64,000 nt of DNA from Maritimibacter sp. (GTDB lineage Bacteria > Pseudomonadota > Alphaproteobacteria > Rhodobacterales > Rhodobacteraceae). The notes beneath the pieces were generated by a model that had not been told where the DNA came from, searched no databases, and saw only the letters and a list, made by a program, of their open reading frames with translations. The DNA lies in NCBI GenBank assembly GCA_002701395.1, contig NZVC01000022.1, forward strand, positions 104,797 to 168,796, given 5' to 3'. Shown one piece after another: positions 55,369 to 64,000 of the stretch. The first letter of the stretch is position 1. The number at the start of each line of letters is the position of its first letter. The translations under genes and the position numbers were made by a program.

Positions 55369-56913
55369 TCAGCTAAAGCTGTCGGGCATCGACGCCTTGC
55401 GCTCGGCCACGAAGGCGTCCAGCGCCTCGGACACTGCGGGGTCCATCGCGGGCTGCTGGTAGTCGTTCAGCAGCTTGCGCGCCCGCTCGGTGGCGAGGGT
55501 CAGCGTGTCGCGCGCGCCTTCTTCGGCCCATGTCTCGAACGGCTTGTAGTCCAGCAGCTGACTGCGCCAGAAGGCGCTCTTGAAGTTCGCCTGCGTGTGC
55601 GCGCAGCCAAGATAGTGGCCGCCCGGCCCCACCTCGCGGATCGCATCCATCGCCTGCGCGTCCTCGTCGACGGCCACGCCCTTGGCCAGCCCGTGCAGGA
55701 CGCCAAGCTGGTCGGCGTCCATCACGAACTTGCGGATGTCGGACACCAGCCCGCCTTCCAGCCAGCCACAGGCGTGCAGCATGAAATTCACGCCCGACAT
55801 TAGCCCGACGTTCAGCGAGTTCGCCGTTTCATAGGCCGCCTGCGCGTCCGGCAGCTTGGACCCGCAGAACGACCCGGCCGAGCGGTACGGGAGCCCAAGC
55901 CGCCGGGCCAGTTGGCCCATCCCATAGGTGATCTGCGACGCCTCGGGGGTGCCGAAGGTCGGTGCGCCCGAGTTCATGTCGATCGAGGTGACGAACGCCC
56001 CCATGATCACCGGCGCGCCCTTCCGCACCAGCTGGGAATAGGCGATGCCCGCCAGCCCCTCGGCCAGCACCTGCGTCAGCGTGCCCGCCACCGACACCGG
56101 CGCCATCGCACCGCCGACGATGAACGGCGACACGATGCAGGCCTGATTGTTGGCGGCGTACACTTCCAGCGCACCCATCATCGTCGCGTCGAAGGTCAGA
56201 GGCGAGTTAATGTTGATCAGCGAGGTCATCACCGTGTTCTGCTGGACGAAGTCCTTGCCGAACAGGATCTCGCACATATTGACGGAATCCTGTGCCCGGC
56301 TGGGTTCGGTGACCGAGCCCATGAACGGTTTGTCCGACAGCGTCATGTGCGCCAGAATCATGTCGAGGTGGCGCTTGTTCACGGCGACGTCGGTGGGCTC
56401 GCACACCGTGCCGCCGGAATGGTGCAGCCACTTGGACATATAGCCCAGCTTCACAAGGTCATGGAAATCCGACAGCGTGGCATAGCGGCGGTTGCCGTCG
56501 AGGTCGCGCACGAAGGGCGGGCCATAGACCGGGGCCAGCACAAGGCTGTTGCCGCCGATCTCGACATTGCGTTCGGGGTTGCGGGCGTGCTGCGTGAACC
56601 GTCCGGGCGCGGTCGAACACAGTTCGCGCGCCAGCCCACGCGGGATATGCACCCGCTCTCCCTGCACGTCCGCCCCGGCGGCGCGCCAGCGTTCAAGGGC
56701 TTCGGGATTCTCCACGAAGTTCACGCCGATCTCTTCCAGCACCGTCTCGGCGTTGGTCTCGATGATCTGCAGCGCCTCTTCGTTGAGGATCTCGAAGTTG
56801 GGGATGTTGCGCTCGATGAACCGGGCTGCCTCGATGCGCACGCTGGTGCGTTCCGCCCGACGCGCCGCGCCGCCGCCTCCGCGTCCCCGGCGACGTGTGC
56901 CTGCCTCTGTCAT
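55369..56913 (-). CDS. MttB-superfamily corrinoid methyltransferase (non-pyrrolysine)
   Basis: A 514-residue TIM-barrel enzyme of the trimethylamine methyltransferase superfamily. The reading frame has no in-frame amber codon, so it is the non-pyrrolysine type; characterised members (MtgB type) demethylate glycine betaine, proline betaine or carnitine. Visible blocks include YGPPFVRDLDGNRRYATLSDFHDLVKLG, NINSPLTFDATMMGALEVYAANNQ and GSFCGSKLPDAQAAYETANS. The substrate is not known. It needs a corrinoid partner, and none is adjacent; the corrinoid protein at 27605-28309 is a candidate. AAGGAGGA precedes ATG 56913. Basic Gly-rich N-terminal extension of ~25 residues. Confidence 0.85.
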   Translation of the reverse strand: MTEAGTRRRGRGGGGAARRAERTSVRIEAARFIERNIPNFEILNEEALQIIETNAETVLEEIGVNFVENPEALERWRAAGADVQGERVHIPRGLARELCSTAPGRFTQHARNPERNVEIGGNSLVLAPVYGPPFVRDLDGNRRYATLSDFHDLVKLGYMSKWLHHSGGTVCEPTDVAVNKRHLDMILAHMTLSDKPFMGSVTEPSRAQDSVNMCEILFGKDFVQQNTVMTSLININSPLTFDATMMGALEVYAANNQACIVSPFIVGGAMAPVSVAGTLTQVLAEGLAGIAYSQLVRKGAPVIMGAFVTSIDMNSGAPTFGTPEASQITYGMGQLARRLGLPYRSAGSFCGSKLPDAQAAYETANSLNVGLMSGVNFMLHACGWLEGGLVSDIRKFVMDADQLGVLHGLAKGVAVDEDAQAMDAIREVGPGGHYLGCAHTQANFKSAFWRSQLLDYKPFETWAEEGARDTLTLATERARKLLNDYQQPAMDPAVSEALDAFVAERKASMPDSFS

Positions 56914-57071
56914 CGTCGTCCTCCTTTACCGAATTGTCCCGGTGATACCGTCCCCCATCGCAATAGCGATGCCGGTTTGCGTCGGAATAGTCGTGAAAGC
57001 GACATGCGGGGTCGTGAAACGGCCTATCGGACACTCTTGCGCCCGCGCGCGGCAATGCCTATTGGCAAGCC

Positions 57072-58634
<1,563 letters not shown>

Positions 58635-58643
58635 GGGTCTGAC

Positions 58644-59429
58644 GTGACGCTTTTGCGCCACCTTCCTGCGGTCCTGCGCCCTTTGGCTTGGAACCGGGTG
58701 GCGGCCTCGCAATCCGATGACGAGGAAAGCCGGGCGTTGTGCGACATCGCCCGGTCGGCGGGCGTCACGCCGACCTTCGTCGAGTTCGGCTTTGGCGTGT
58801 ACGAACTGAACGCTGCCGGGCTGATCCGCGAGGGGTGGACCGGCCAACTGCTGGACGGCGATGGCGACACCTGCCGCAGCATGGACCGGATCATGCGGCG
58901 TCACCGCCGCGATGTGCAGGTCTGCCAGCACTGGTTCACCGTAGACAACGTCGATCCGGTGCTGGAATTCACCCGCACCGTAGGGCAGCTTGGCGTTCTC
59001 AGCGTCGACATCGACGGCAATGACTTCTGGATCCTGTCCGAACTGCTGCGCCACGGTCAGCCGGACATGCTGATCCTCGAATACAACGCCAGCTTCGGCC
59101 TTCGGCCCGTGACGGTGCCCTATGATCCGCAGTTCGACAGGCACAGGTATTCGGCGACCGGCTGGTATCACGGCGTTTCGATCACCGCCTTTCATCGGCT
59201 GCTGCACAAGGAATATGCCCTTGTCCGGAACGTGCGCGGCCTGAATCTGATATTTCTGCGCCGCGACCTGTCCGATGGATTTCCCGACCTTTCGCCGGAC
59301 GACGCCTATGCAGAGCAGCAGTCCCGCAACGCCCGGTTCGGCAACGATGCGGCGGCGCAGTTCCACGCGATCCAAGACCTGCCGCTGATCGAGATCGGTG
59401 ACGACGGCCGGCCGGTGCCCGTCGGCTGA
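58644..59429 (+). CDS. FkbM-like methyltransferase-fold protein
   Basis: A 261-residue protein with an apparent Rossmann fold: FVEFGFGVYELNAAGLIREGWTGQLLDGDGDT resembles the glycine-rich S-adenosylmethionine loop and the acidic end of beta2, and LSVDIDGNDFWILSELL is like the FkbM motif. An acceptor is unknown; FkbM enzymes methylate sugars and lipids. A GTG start at 58644 is preceded by GAGGG, ten bases after guaA, so co-transcription with guaA is likely. Confidence 0.7.
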   Translation: MTLLRHLPAVLRPLAWNRVAASQSDDEESRALCDIARSAGVTPTFVEFGFGVYELNAAGLIREGWTGQLLDGDGDTCRSMDRIMRRHRRDVQVCQHWFTVDNVDPVLEFTRTVGQLGVLSVDIDGNDFWILSELLRHGQPDMLILEYNASFGLRPVTVPYDPQFDRHRYSATGWYHGVSITAFHRLLHKEYALVRNVRGLNLIFLRRDLSDGFPDLSPDDAYAEQQSRNARFGNDAAAQFHAIQDLPLIEIGDDGRPVPVG

Positions 59430-59505
59430 CCCGCTCAGGGCGCAAGACAGCAGCCGACGACCCGGCTACACTCGGTGCCATATTGTCAGCCGTAGGGAGC
59501 CTGTC

Positions 59506-60129
59506 ATGAAGCCCGTCCTTGCCGCCCTTGCCCTTTTCGCCGCCGCGCCCGCCCTTGCCGACCCGGCGTATTACGACGTCACCGGCGTCGCCGCCGACGA
59601 CACGCTGAACGTCCGGGCCGAGCCATCCGCCAGTTCTGCCGACATTGGCGACCTGCCCCACGACGCGACGGGGATCGAGGTTATCGCGACCGATCCCACC
59701 GGCGACTGGGGCCGCATCGTCTGGCAGGAAGGCAACGGATGGATCGCCACCCGTTTCCTTGCCGCGGCGTCCCCGCCCACCCTGCCCGGAACGGCCCTGC
59801 CCGCCGCCTTGCAATGCAGCGGCACGGAACCGTTCTGGTCGATGCGCTTTTCGGACACGGGCGCGGTGTATTCCGACGTCGCCGGCACCTCGCTTAGCCT
59901 AGGGTTCGGCGGTGCTGCGGTGGCAGAAGGGTTCGCGTCGTTTCCCGTCGCGCTGAGCCACGGCGCCAAGGGCACCGGCGCGCTCAGCGTGGTCTCTACC
60001 GCGATGTGCAGCGACGGGATGAGCGACCGCGATTATCCCTATACCGTCGCCCTTGTGCTGCACACCGGAGGTGCCCAGCGGTTCCTGTCCGGCTGCTGCT
60101 GGTTGCCGCTGGACGTGCTTGAGAACTGA
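59506..60129 (+). CDS. Exported SH3-domain protein
   Basis: A 207-residue exported protein. The signal peptide MKPVLAALALFAAAPALA is followed by a bacterial SH3 domain (about 25-85: VTGVAADDTLNVRAEPSASSADIG through WIATRFL). The C-terminal ~110 residues have four cysteines (LQCSGTEPFWSM, TAMCSDGMSD, SGCCWLPL) and match the COG3650-like domain of heat-shock-type envelope proteins. It may bind peptidoglycan or metal. Start ATG 59506. Confidence 0.78.
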   Translation: MKPVLAALALFAAAPALADPAYYDVTGVAADDTLNVRAEPSASSADIGDLPHDATGIEVIATDPTGDWGRIVWQEGNGWIATRFLAAASPPTLPGTALPAALQCSGTEPFWSMRFSDTGAVYSDVAGTSLSLGFGGAAVAEGFASFPVALSHGAKGTGALSVVSTAMCSDGMSDRDYPYTVALVLHTGGAQRFLSGCCWLPLDVLEN

Positions 60130-60195
60130 CAGGTCTTCCCCTTCCCCGCGCGATGCCCTACGCCTGAGCGGCACCCGGCGCGAGGGAGGACGTCC

Positions 60196-61128
60196 GTGCC
60201 CAGAAAGACCACGATTGCCGCCACCGCGGCAGGCCCCGTTGCGCCCGCGCGGCCGGTGCCCGACAGCAACCCGCTGCGTGCCGCCGCATGGATGACCGGC
60301 GCGGTTGTTGCCTTCACCTCGATGGCGGTCGCCGGGCGCGAACTTGCCGGGCAGCACGATACGTTCGAGATCATGGCCTACAGGTCGGTCTTCGGCCTGT
60401 GCATCGTCCTTGCCATCGGCGGACTGGCGGGCACGCTGGGGCAGATCACGCGCCGCAGCCTGCATGTCCACGCAGCGCGGAACATCAGCCATTTCACGGC
60501 GCAGAACCTGTGGTTCTACGCGATCACCGTGGCCCCACTGGCGCAGGTTATCGCGTTGGAATTCACCTCTCCGCTGTGGGTCACGCTGCTGGCGCCGCTG
60601 GTGCTGCAAGAGATGCTGACCCGCGTGCGGGTGTTGGCGGCGGGTCTTGGGTTCATCGGCGTGCTGATCGTGACGCAGCCCTTCGGCGGTGCGCCACTGG
60701 GCGCGGGTCAGGCGATGGCGGCGGCGGCGGCGATCGGGTTCGCGGGATCGGCGCTGTTCACCCGCCTGTTGACCCGAACCGAAACGATCACCTGCATCCT
60801 GTTCTACCTGACCGTCATGCAATCCGTCTTTGGTCTGGTCTGTGCCGGGATCGACGGCGACATGGCGCTGCCGACGGCGCAATCGTTGCCGTGGCTCGCG
60901 CTGGTCGGACTTGCGGGGCTGACGGCGCACTTTTGCCTAACCAAAGCATTGTCCGTCGCCCCGGCCGGAGTCGTGATGCCGATGGACTTCGCGCGGCTGC
61001 CGATCATCGGTCTGGTCGGCATGATCTTCTACCTCGAACCCCTAAGCTGGGGAGTCATCGCGGGCGGTATTCTGATCCTTGCGGCGAATTGGCTGAATAT
61101 TCGCAGTGAAACCGCCCGCCGGCGCTGA
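60196..61128 (+). CDS. EamA/DMT-family transporter
   Basis: A 310-residue membrane protein with ten predicted helices in two EamA repeats (about 30-155 and 165-300). It belongs to the drug/metabolite transporter superfamily, which exports amino acids or other small metabolites. A GTG start at 60196 has GGAGGA upstream; the first ~25 residues are polar. Substrate unknown. Confidence 0.88.
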   Translation: MPRKTTIAATAAGPVAPARPVPDSNPLRAAAWMTGAVVAFTSMAVAGRELAGQHDTFEIMAYRSVFGLCIVLAIGGLAGTLGQITRRSLHVHAARNISHFTAQNLWFYAITVAPLAQVIALEFTSPLWVTLLAPLVLQEMLTRVRVLAAGLGFIGVLIVTQPFGGAPLGAGQAMAAAAAIGFAGSALFTRLLTRTETITCILFYLTVMQSVFGLVCAGIDGDMALPTAQSLPWLALVGLAGLTAHFCLTKALSVAPAGVVMPMDFARLPIIGLVGMIFYLEPLSWGVIAGGILILAANWLNIRSETARRR

Positions 61129-61165
61129 TCCCATCAATGGGTGAGGCCTTTCGGTGACGCTGGGC

Positions 61166-61249
61166 GAGTAGAATACTCGGCCTACCACTATGACGTGGCG
61201 TTAAAATTTGACCGCGCTAAAAAGGCGCGTCTAGCCTCACTCACTAGAC
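61166..61249 (+). promoter_or_regulatory. Leader of FadL-like gene
   Basis: A possible promoter is TTGACC (61208-61213), 18 bases, TAGCCT (61232-61237). Hairpins GAGTA-GAA-TACTC (61166-61178) and GTCTAG/CTAGAC (61229-61234 with 61244-61249) lie around it. GAGGGACGAGG before the ATG is the ribosome binding site. Confidence 0.35.
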
Positions 61250-61277
61250 GAGCGGAAAAACTCGAGGGACGAGGATA

Positions 61278-62387
61278 ATGAACAAGTTAACTTGTACCGC
61301 CATCACTCTGGCGACCGCCGGTACAGTCGCGAACGCGGGCGGCACTGAATTGACGAACCAGTCAATTGCCGTGCTGTTCGAACAGGGCAACTACATCGAG
61401 TTCAGCTTTGGCTCGGTGAACCCTTCTGTAAGCGGCACGCAGGTCGGTACGATTCCGCCCGCAATCACCGGCAGTGCGTCGGGCGATCTTGCGGAAGGTC
61501 TGGAATACGTCGGCGCGGCACTGAAGTTCGCGCTGACCGACGACATCGACGCGGCCATCATCGTCGACAAGCCCTTCGGGGCGGAAATCGTATATCCGAT
61601 GGGCACTGGCTATTTCGCCGGCGGCTCGACGGCGACCCTGCGGTCGACGGCGATCTCGGCCATCGGTCGGTACAAGTTCACCGACAACCTCAGCGCCTAT
61701 GCCGGTATCCGCCAGCAAAGCCTTGATGCAGAGGCGTTCATCCCCTTCGTCGCGGGCTGGACCGGCTCGACCAATACCGACCAAAGCTTCGGCTATCTCG
61801 TCGGTGCCGCCTACGAACGCCCCGAACTCGCGATGCGCGTTGCGCTGACCTACTACTCCAGCATCTCGCACGACCTCGAAACCACCGAGACCTCGCCGCT
61901 GGGCGTGGGCAACACATCCATCATGGAGGTGAACACCCCGCAGGCGATCAACCTCGACTTCCAGAGCGGCGTCGCCCCCGGCACGCTGGTGTTCGGTCAG
62001 GTGCGCTGGGTCGACTGGTCCGAGTTCGACATCTCTCCCGCCGACTACGGCACGCTGACCGGCGGTCAGCCGCTGGTGGCCTACGAGGACGACACGATCA
62101 CCTACACGCTGGGTGTGGGCCGTCAGCTGACCGAGAACTGGGCCCTGTCCGGCTTTGCCGTCTACGAGCCCGGCACCGGCGGCTTCAAGTCGAACCTGTT
62201 CCCGCCCGACGGCCGCACCGCTGTCGGCATGGGGGTGACCTATACGCAGGACAACTTCAAGCTTCAGGCTGGCCTGCAGCACGTCTGGTTCGGCGATGGC
62301 ACCACCCAGCTTGGCGGCGCCCCGGCGGGCGAGTTCACCGACAACACCGCCGTGGCCTTCGGCATGAAAGCCGGCTTTACCTTCTGA
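61278..62387 (+). CDS. FadL/OMPP1-like outer-membrane transporter
   Basis: A 369-residue outer-membrane barrel protein with a signal peptide (MNKLTCTAITLATAGTVANA). The fold is that of the FadL/TodX family of channels for fatty acids and hydrophobic compounds: GGTELTNQSIAVLFEQGNYIEFSFG and the last strand VAFGMKAGFTF with terminal phenylalanine. It is shorter than E. coli FadL and lacks the NPA hatch motif. Substrate uncertain. A terminator follows. Confidence 0.82.
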   Translation: MNKLTCTAITLATAGTVANAGGTELTNQSIAVLFEQGNYIEFSFGSVNPSVSGTQVGTIPPAITGSASGDLAEGLEYVGAALKFALTDDIDAAIIVDKPFGAEIVYPMGTGYFAGGSTATLRSTAISAIGRYKFTDNLSAYAGIRQQSLDAEAFIPFVAGWTGSTNTDQSFGYLVGAAYERPELAMRVALTYYSSISHDLETTETSPLGVGNTSIMEVNTPQAINLDFQSGVAPGTLVFGQVRWVDWSEFDISPADYGTLTGGQPLVAYEDDTITYTLGVGRQLTENWALSGFAVYEPGTGGFKSNLFPPDGRTAVGMGVTYTQDNFKLQAGLQHVWFGDGTTQLGGAPAGEFTDNTAVAFGMKAGFTF

Positions 62388-62408
62388 TCTCTCCAGGATC
62401 GGACAACG

Positions 62409-62435
62409 GGCCCTGCCGAAAGGCGGGGCCTTTTT
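62409..62435 (+). terminator. Terminator after FadL-like gene
   Basis: GGCCCTGCC (62409-62417) pairs with GGCGGGGCC (62422-62430), loop GAAA, one G-T pair, followed by TTTTT. Confidence 0.85.
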
Positions 62436-62465
62436 CGTTGGGCGCGTCGTGACGCCGCCGGACGA

Positions 62466-63293
62466 TCAACGCCGGGGCCGACGACCGGTAACGGTGACGA
62501 ACTCTGCCGGAATGCCATAGCTGCCATTAGGGCGTTTTTGGTCGGCGACCGATTGCAGGAAGTCGTGACAGACCTCTTCCCACGCGTCCCGGCTGAACCG
62601 TTTCACGGCAAGCGCAACCGGTCCGCCCAACAGGACGGCTTGCAGCAGGTCTTCATCGGATGAGAACAGCAACGTCTCGGACTGGCGGTGCTCGGCCACG
62701 TCGGTCAGACCCGCTGTCTTGCAAAGACGCGTCAACGCATCCGGCGCGCCGGTGCCGAAAAACATGGGGCAAACTTCGGACGCGACACGGGCGTCTACAA
62801 TCGGAAAGACGTCGGCCCATCCACAGTTTCGCCGTTCGCCCCAGACGCTTGCCGCGACGACGCCACCGGGCGCGGTGACCCTTACCATTTCCGACAGGGC
62901 AGCAGCGGGGTCGGGCGTGTACATCAGCCCCAACGCGCACACCGCCGCGTCGAAGCTTTCGTCCGGCACGGCCAGCCGGTCCGCCGCCATCCGCGCTGCC
63001 TGAACCGTGTCGATCGCATCGTCGGCCAGCCGGACGCCCAGATCGTCCAGCATCCCTTGCGAAATGTCGGTGGCCAGAACACGCCCCGACCGCCCGACTT
63101 GCTTGGCGAGACGGACGGTCAAAAGCCCGCTTCCGCAGGCCGTTTCGACGATACGTTGGCCGGATGCGATCCCGGCCATCCGCAGAAGGCTGTCGTGGAC
63201 GGGGCGAAGCTGGGCCGACCACGCGTCGTGATAGTAGCCGGACGCGGCATCCCACCCATAGCGCTGGACCCGTGATTGAAGCCGCGCATCCAT
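62466..63293 (-). CDS. Class I SAM-dependent methyltransferase
   Basis: A 275-residue methyltransferase of the UbiE/Methyltransf_11 type. Motif I is VETACGSGLLTVRLAKQVG (about 49-67), motif II VLATDISQGML, motif III-like SFDAAVCALGLMYTPDP and post-III RVTAPGGVVAASVWG. Acceptor unknown. Its ATG shares one base with the stop codon of the OsmC gene (TGATG), so it is coupled to it. Confidence 0.83.
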   Translation of the reverse strand: MDARLQSRVQRYGWDAASGYYHDAWSAQLRPVHDSLLRMAGIASGQRIVETACGSGLLTVRLAKQVGRSGRVLATDISQGMLDDLGVRLADDAIDTVQAARMAADRLAVPDESFDAAVCALGLMYTPDPAAALSEMVRVTAPGGVVAASVWGERRNCGWADVFPIVDARVASEVCPMFFGTGAPDALTRLCKTAGLTDVAEHRQSETLLFSSDEDLLQAVLLGGPVALAVKRFSRDAWEEVCHDFLQSVADQKRPNGSYGIPAEFVTVTGRRPRR

Positions 63294-63811
63294 CACGTCT
63301 GGACCGCATTGATCGAAACCGCCGTGCTGACCGGCTGCGCATCCCGAAACGCAAGAAACCACGGATCGTTGGCAAGCGCCCGGTCGACCATTTCGGAAAT
63401 CGTATCCGCAGGCTCCGTGCTTGTGATTTCGACCGCGATGCGGGTGTCGGCAGGCACTGGGCTTGCCCCGGCCATCGCCAGCACCCCGCGATTGTCCCAG
63501 TCCTGTTCGATGACGACGCGCACCGCGTCAAGCCGCAGCCCCTCTCGCGCCGCCGTCATCTTGATCCCGATCGCTATGCAGCTACAGATTGCGGCGCGGG
63601 CGAAATAACCCGGCGCGGGGCCTTCGTCGCTTCCGCCGATCGCAGTTGGCATATCGATCTTGATGCGGTGCCCGTCCTGCTCGAACGCGCAACTCAGGCC
63701 GTCCTCGACCAAGGCGGCCCCGCGATTGACCACCCGCGCCCGGTCCGGGCACCGCGCGAAGACCGAAATCGCGCGCAGTTGTGCGTCGCGGGCATGGGTG
63801 TTGCGATCCAT
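63293..63811 (-). CDS. OsmC-family protein
   Basis: A 172-residue OsmC/Ohr-like protein. The sequence IDMPTAIGGSDEGPAPGYFARAAICSCIAIGIKMTAAREGL has the conserved glycine/glutamate site and cysteine of the OsmC fold; only part of the two-cysteine peroxidase centre is visible (ICSC). Peroxide reduction or metabolite binding are both possible. AAGGAG precedes ATG 63811. Middle gene of a tautomerase-OsmC-methyltransferase operon. Confidence 0.82.
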   Translation of the reverse strand: MDRNTHARDAQLRAISVFARCPDRARVVNRGAALVEDGLSCAFEQDGHRIKIDMPTAIGGSDEGPAPGYFARAAICSCIAIGIKMTAAREGLRLDAVRVVIEQDWDNRGVLAMAGASPVPADTRIAVEITSTEPADTISEMVDRALANDPWFLAFRDAQPVSTAVSINAVQT

Positions 63812-63886
63812 AGCGTCGTCTCCTTGAGAATGTTCTCCTACAGGCATCGGCCGGCCCACCGGATCGGCGCACCGACCGGCCCTATA

Positions 63887-64000
63887 TCACCCTGCGGCCA
63901 TCGCCTTGATGTCAGCGGCACTGGGCGTGTTGCCCCCGATGCCCCACTGACCGCTGCGCACTTCCTTGACCCGCACCCATGTCACGCCGCGCATGGCCTC
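63887..64000 (-). CDS. Tautomerase-family protein, C-terminal part (cut by window edge)
   Basis: The last 37 codons are visible: EAMRGVTWVRVKEVRSGQWG then IGGNTPSAADIKAMAAG. The TWV-x(V/I)-EV-(S/G)-x-W-GIGG pattern is that of small 4-oxalocrotonate tautomerase-like proteins. The N-terminal catalytic proline lies outside the window. The stop codon is 76 bases upstream of the OsmC start on the same strand. Confidence 0.75.
   Translation of the reverse strand, partial: EAMRGVTWVRVKEVRSGQWGIGGNTPSAADIKAMAAG

Overview
The window is high-GC alphaproteobacterial chromosome, most likely from the Rhodobacterales (Roseobacter-like). The signs are a CckA-type hybrid kinase, an RNase E with an acidic insert inside its S1 domain, an F1-ATPase zeta inhibitor, adjacent DUF6456/DUF6477 genes, a Rhodobacterales-type Hint protein, an NADP isocitrate dehydrogenase of the eukaryotic-like dimeric class, and a GTTC-N7-GTTC LexA box in front of recA. 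I see no rRNA, tRNA, CRISPR, prophage or insertion sequence. Protein-coding density is high and both strands are used about equally.

Layout. 0-3.5 kb: a MocR-type regulator cut by the window edge, a DUF1127 protein, the polyamine genes speD and speE, and a Nudix hydrolase. 3.5-7.4 kb: a cytochrome P450 translationally coupled to a membrane-anchored GxSxG hydrolase, then ccdA and tusA. 7.5-13 kb: a 715-residue Pro/Ala-rich single-span membrane protein and a three-gene operon (acidic exported protein, double-domain glycosyltransferase, 197-residue unknown). 13-20 kb: rne and a dctB/dctD two-component pair whose regulator has no visible GAFTGA loop. 19.8-23.1 kb: purC-purS-[alcohol dehydrogenase]-purQ, with the ATPase zeta inhibitor facing the other way. 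23.3-29.6 kb: an MprF-like protein, then a corrinoid one-carbon region (homocysteine methyltransferase, radical SAM protein, corrinoid protein, small membrane protein, YbjQ, DUF1638).

29.6-38 kb: a Pmp3-type microprotein, a DUF2235 hydrolase, icd, a Hint-domain protein, a YitT-like protein, an amidohydrolase, an SMR transporter, typA and a cysteine-rich exported protein. 38.5-48.4 kb (minus strand): alaS-DUF1330, a DUF1127 protein, and guaB-rsmB-cckA-recA. 48.5-53.5 kb: a porin-like protein, lipA, a peroxiredoxin and a catalase, with six GTAG-headed REP-like palindromes in the spacers. 53.6-57 kb: DUF6456 and DUF6477 genes around an AT-rich spacer with a DnaA box, then an MttB-family methyltransferase. 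57-64 kb: guaA, an FkbM-like protein, an SH3 protein, an EamA transporter, a FadL-like porin, and a tautomerase-OsmC-methyltransferase operon.

Functional threads. The homocysteine methyltransferase and corrinoid protein look like two pieces of a split B12-dependent methionine synthase of the kind reported in marine Rhodobacterales; YbjQ and DUF1638 sit in the corrinoid operon, and the MttB-like protein is a possible further methyl donor enzyme. guaB, guaA and the pur genes supply purines. The peroxiredoxin and catalase form an oxidative-stress pair. The best candidates for undescribed biology are the P450/membrane-hydrolase pair, the corrinoid-DUF1638 operon, the DctD-like regulator, the REP-like elements and the structured regions around speD.
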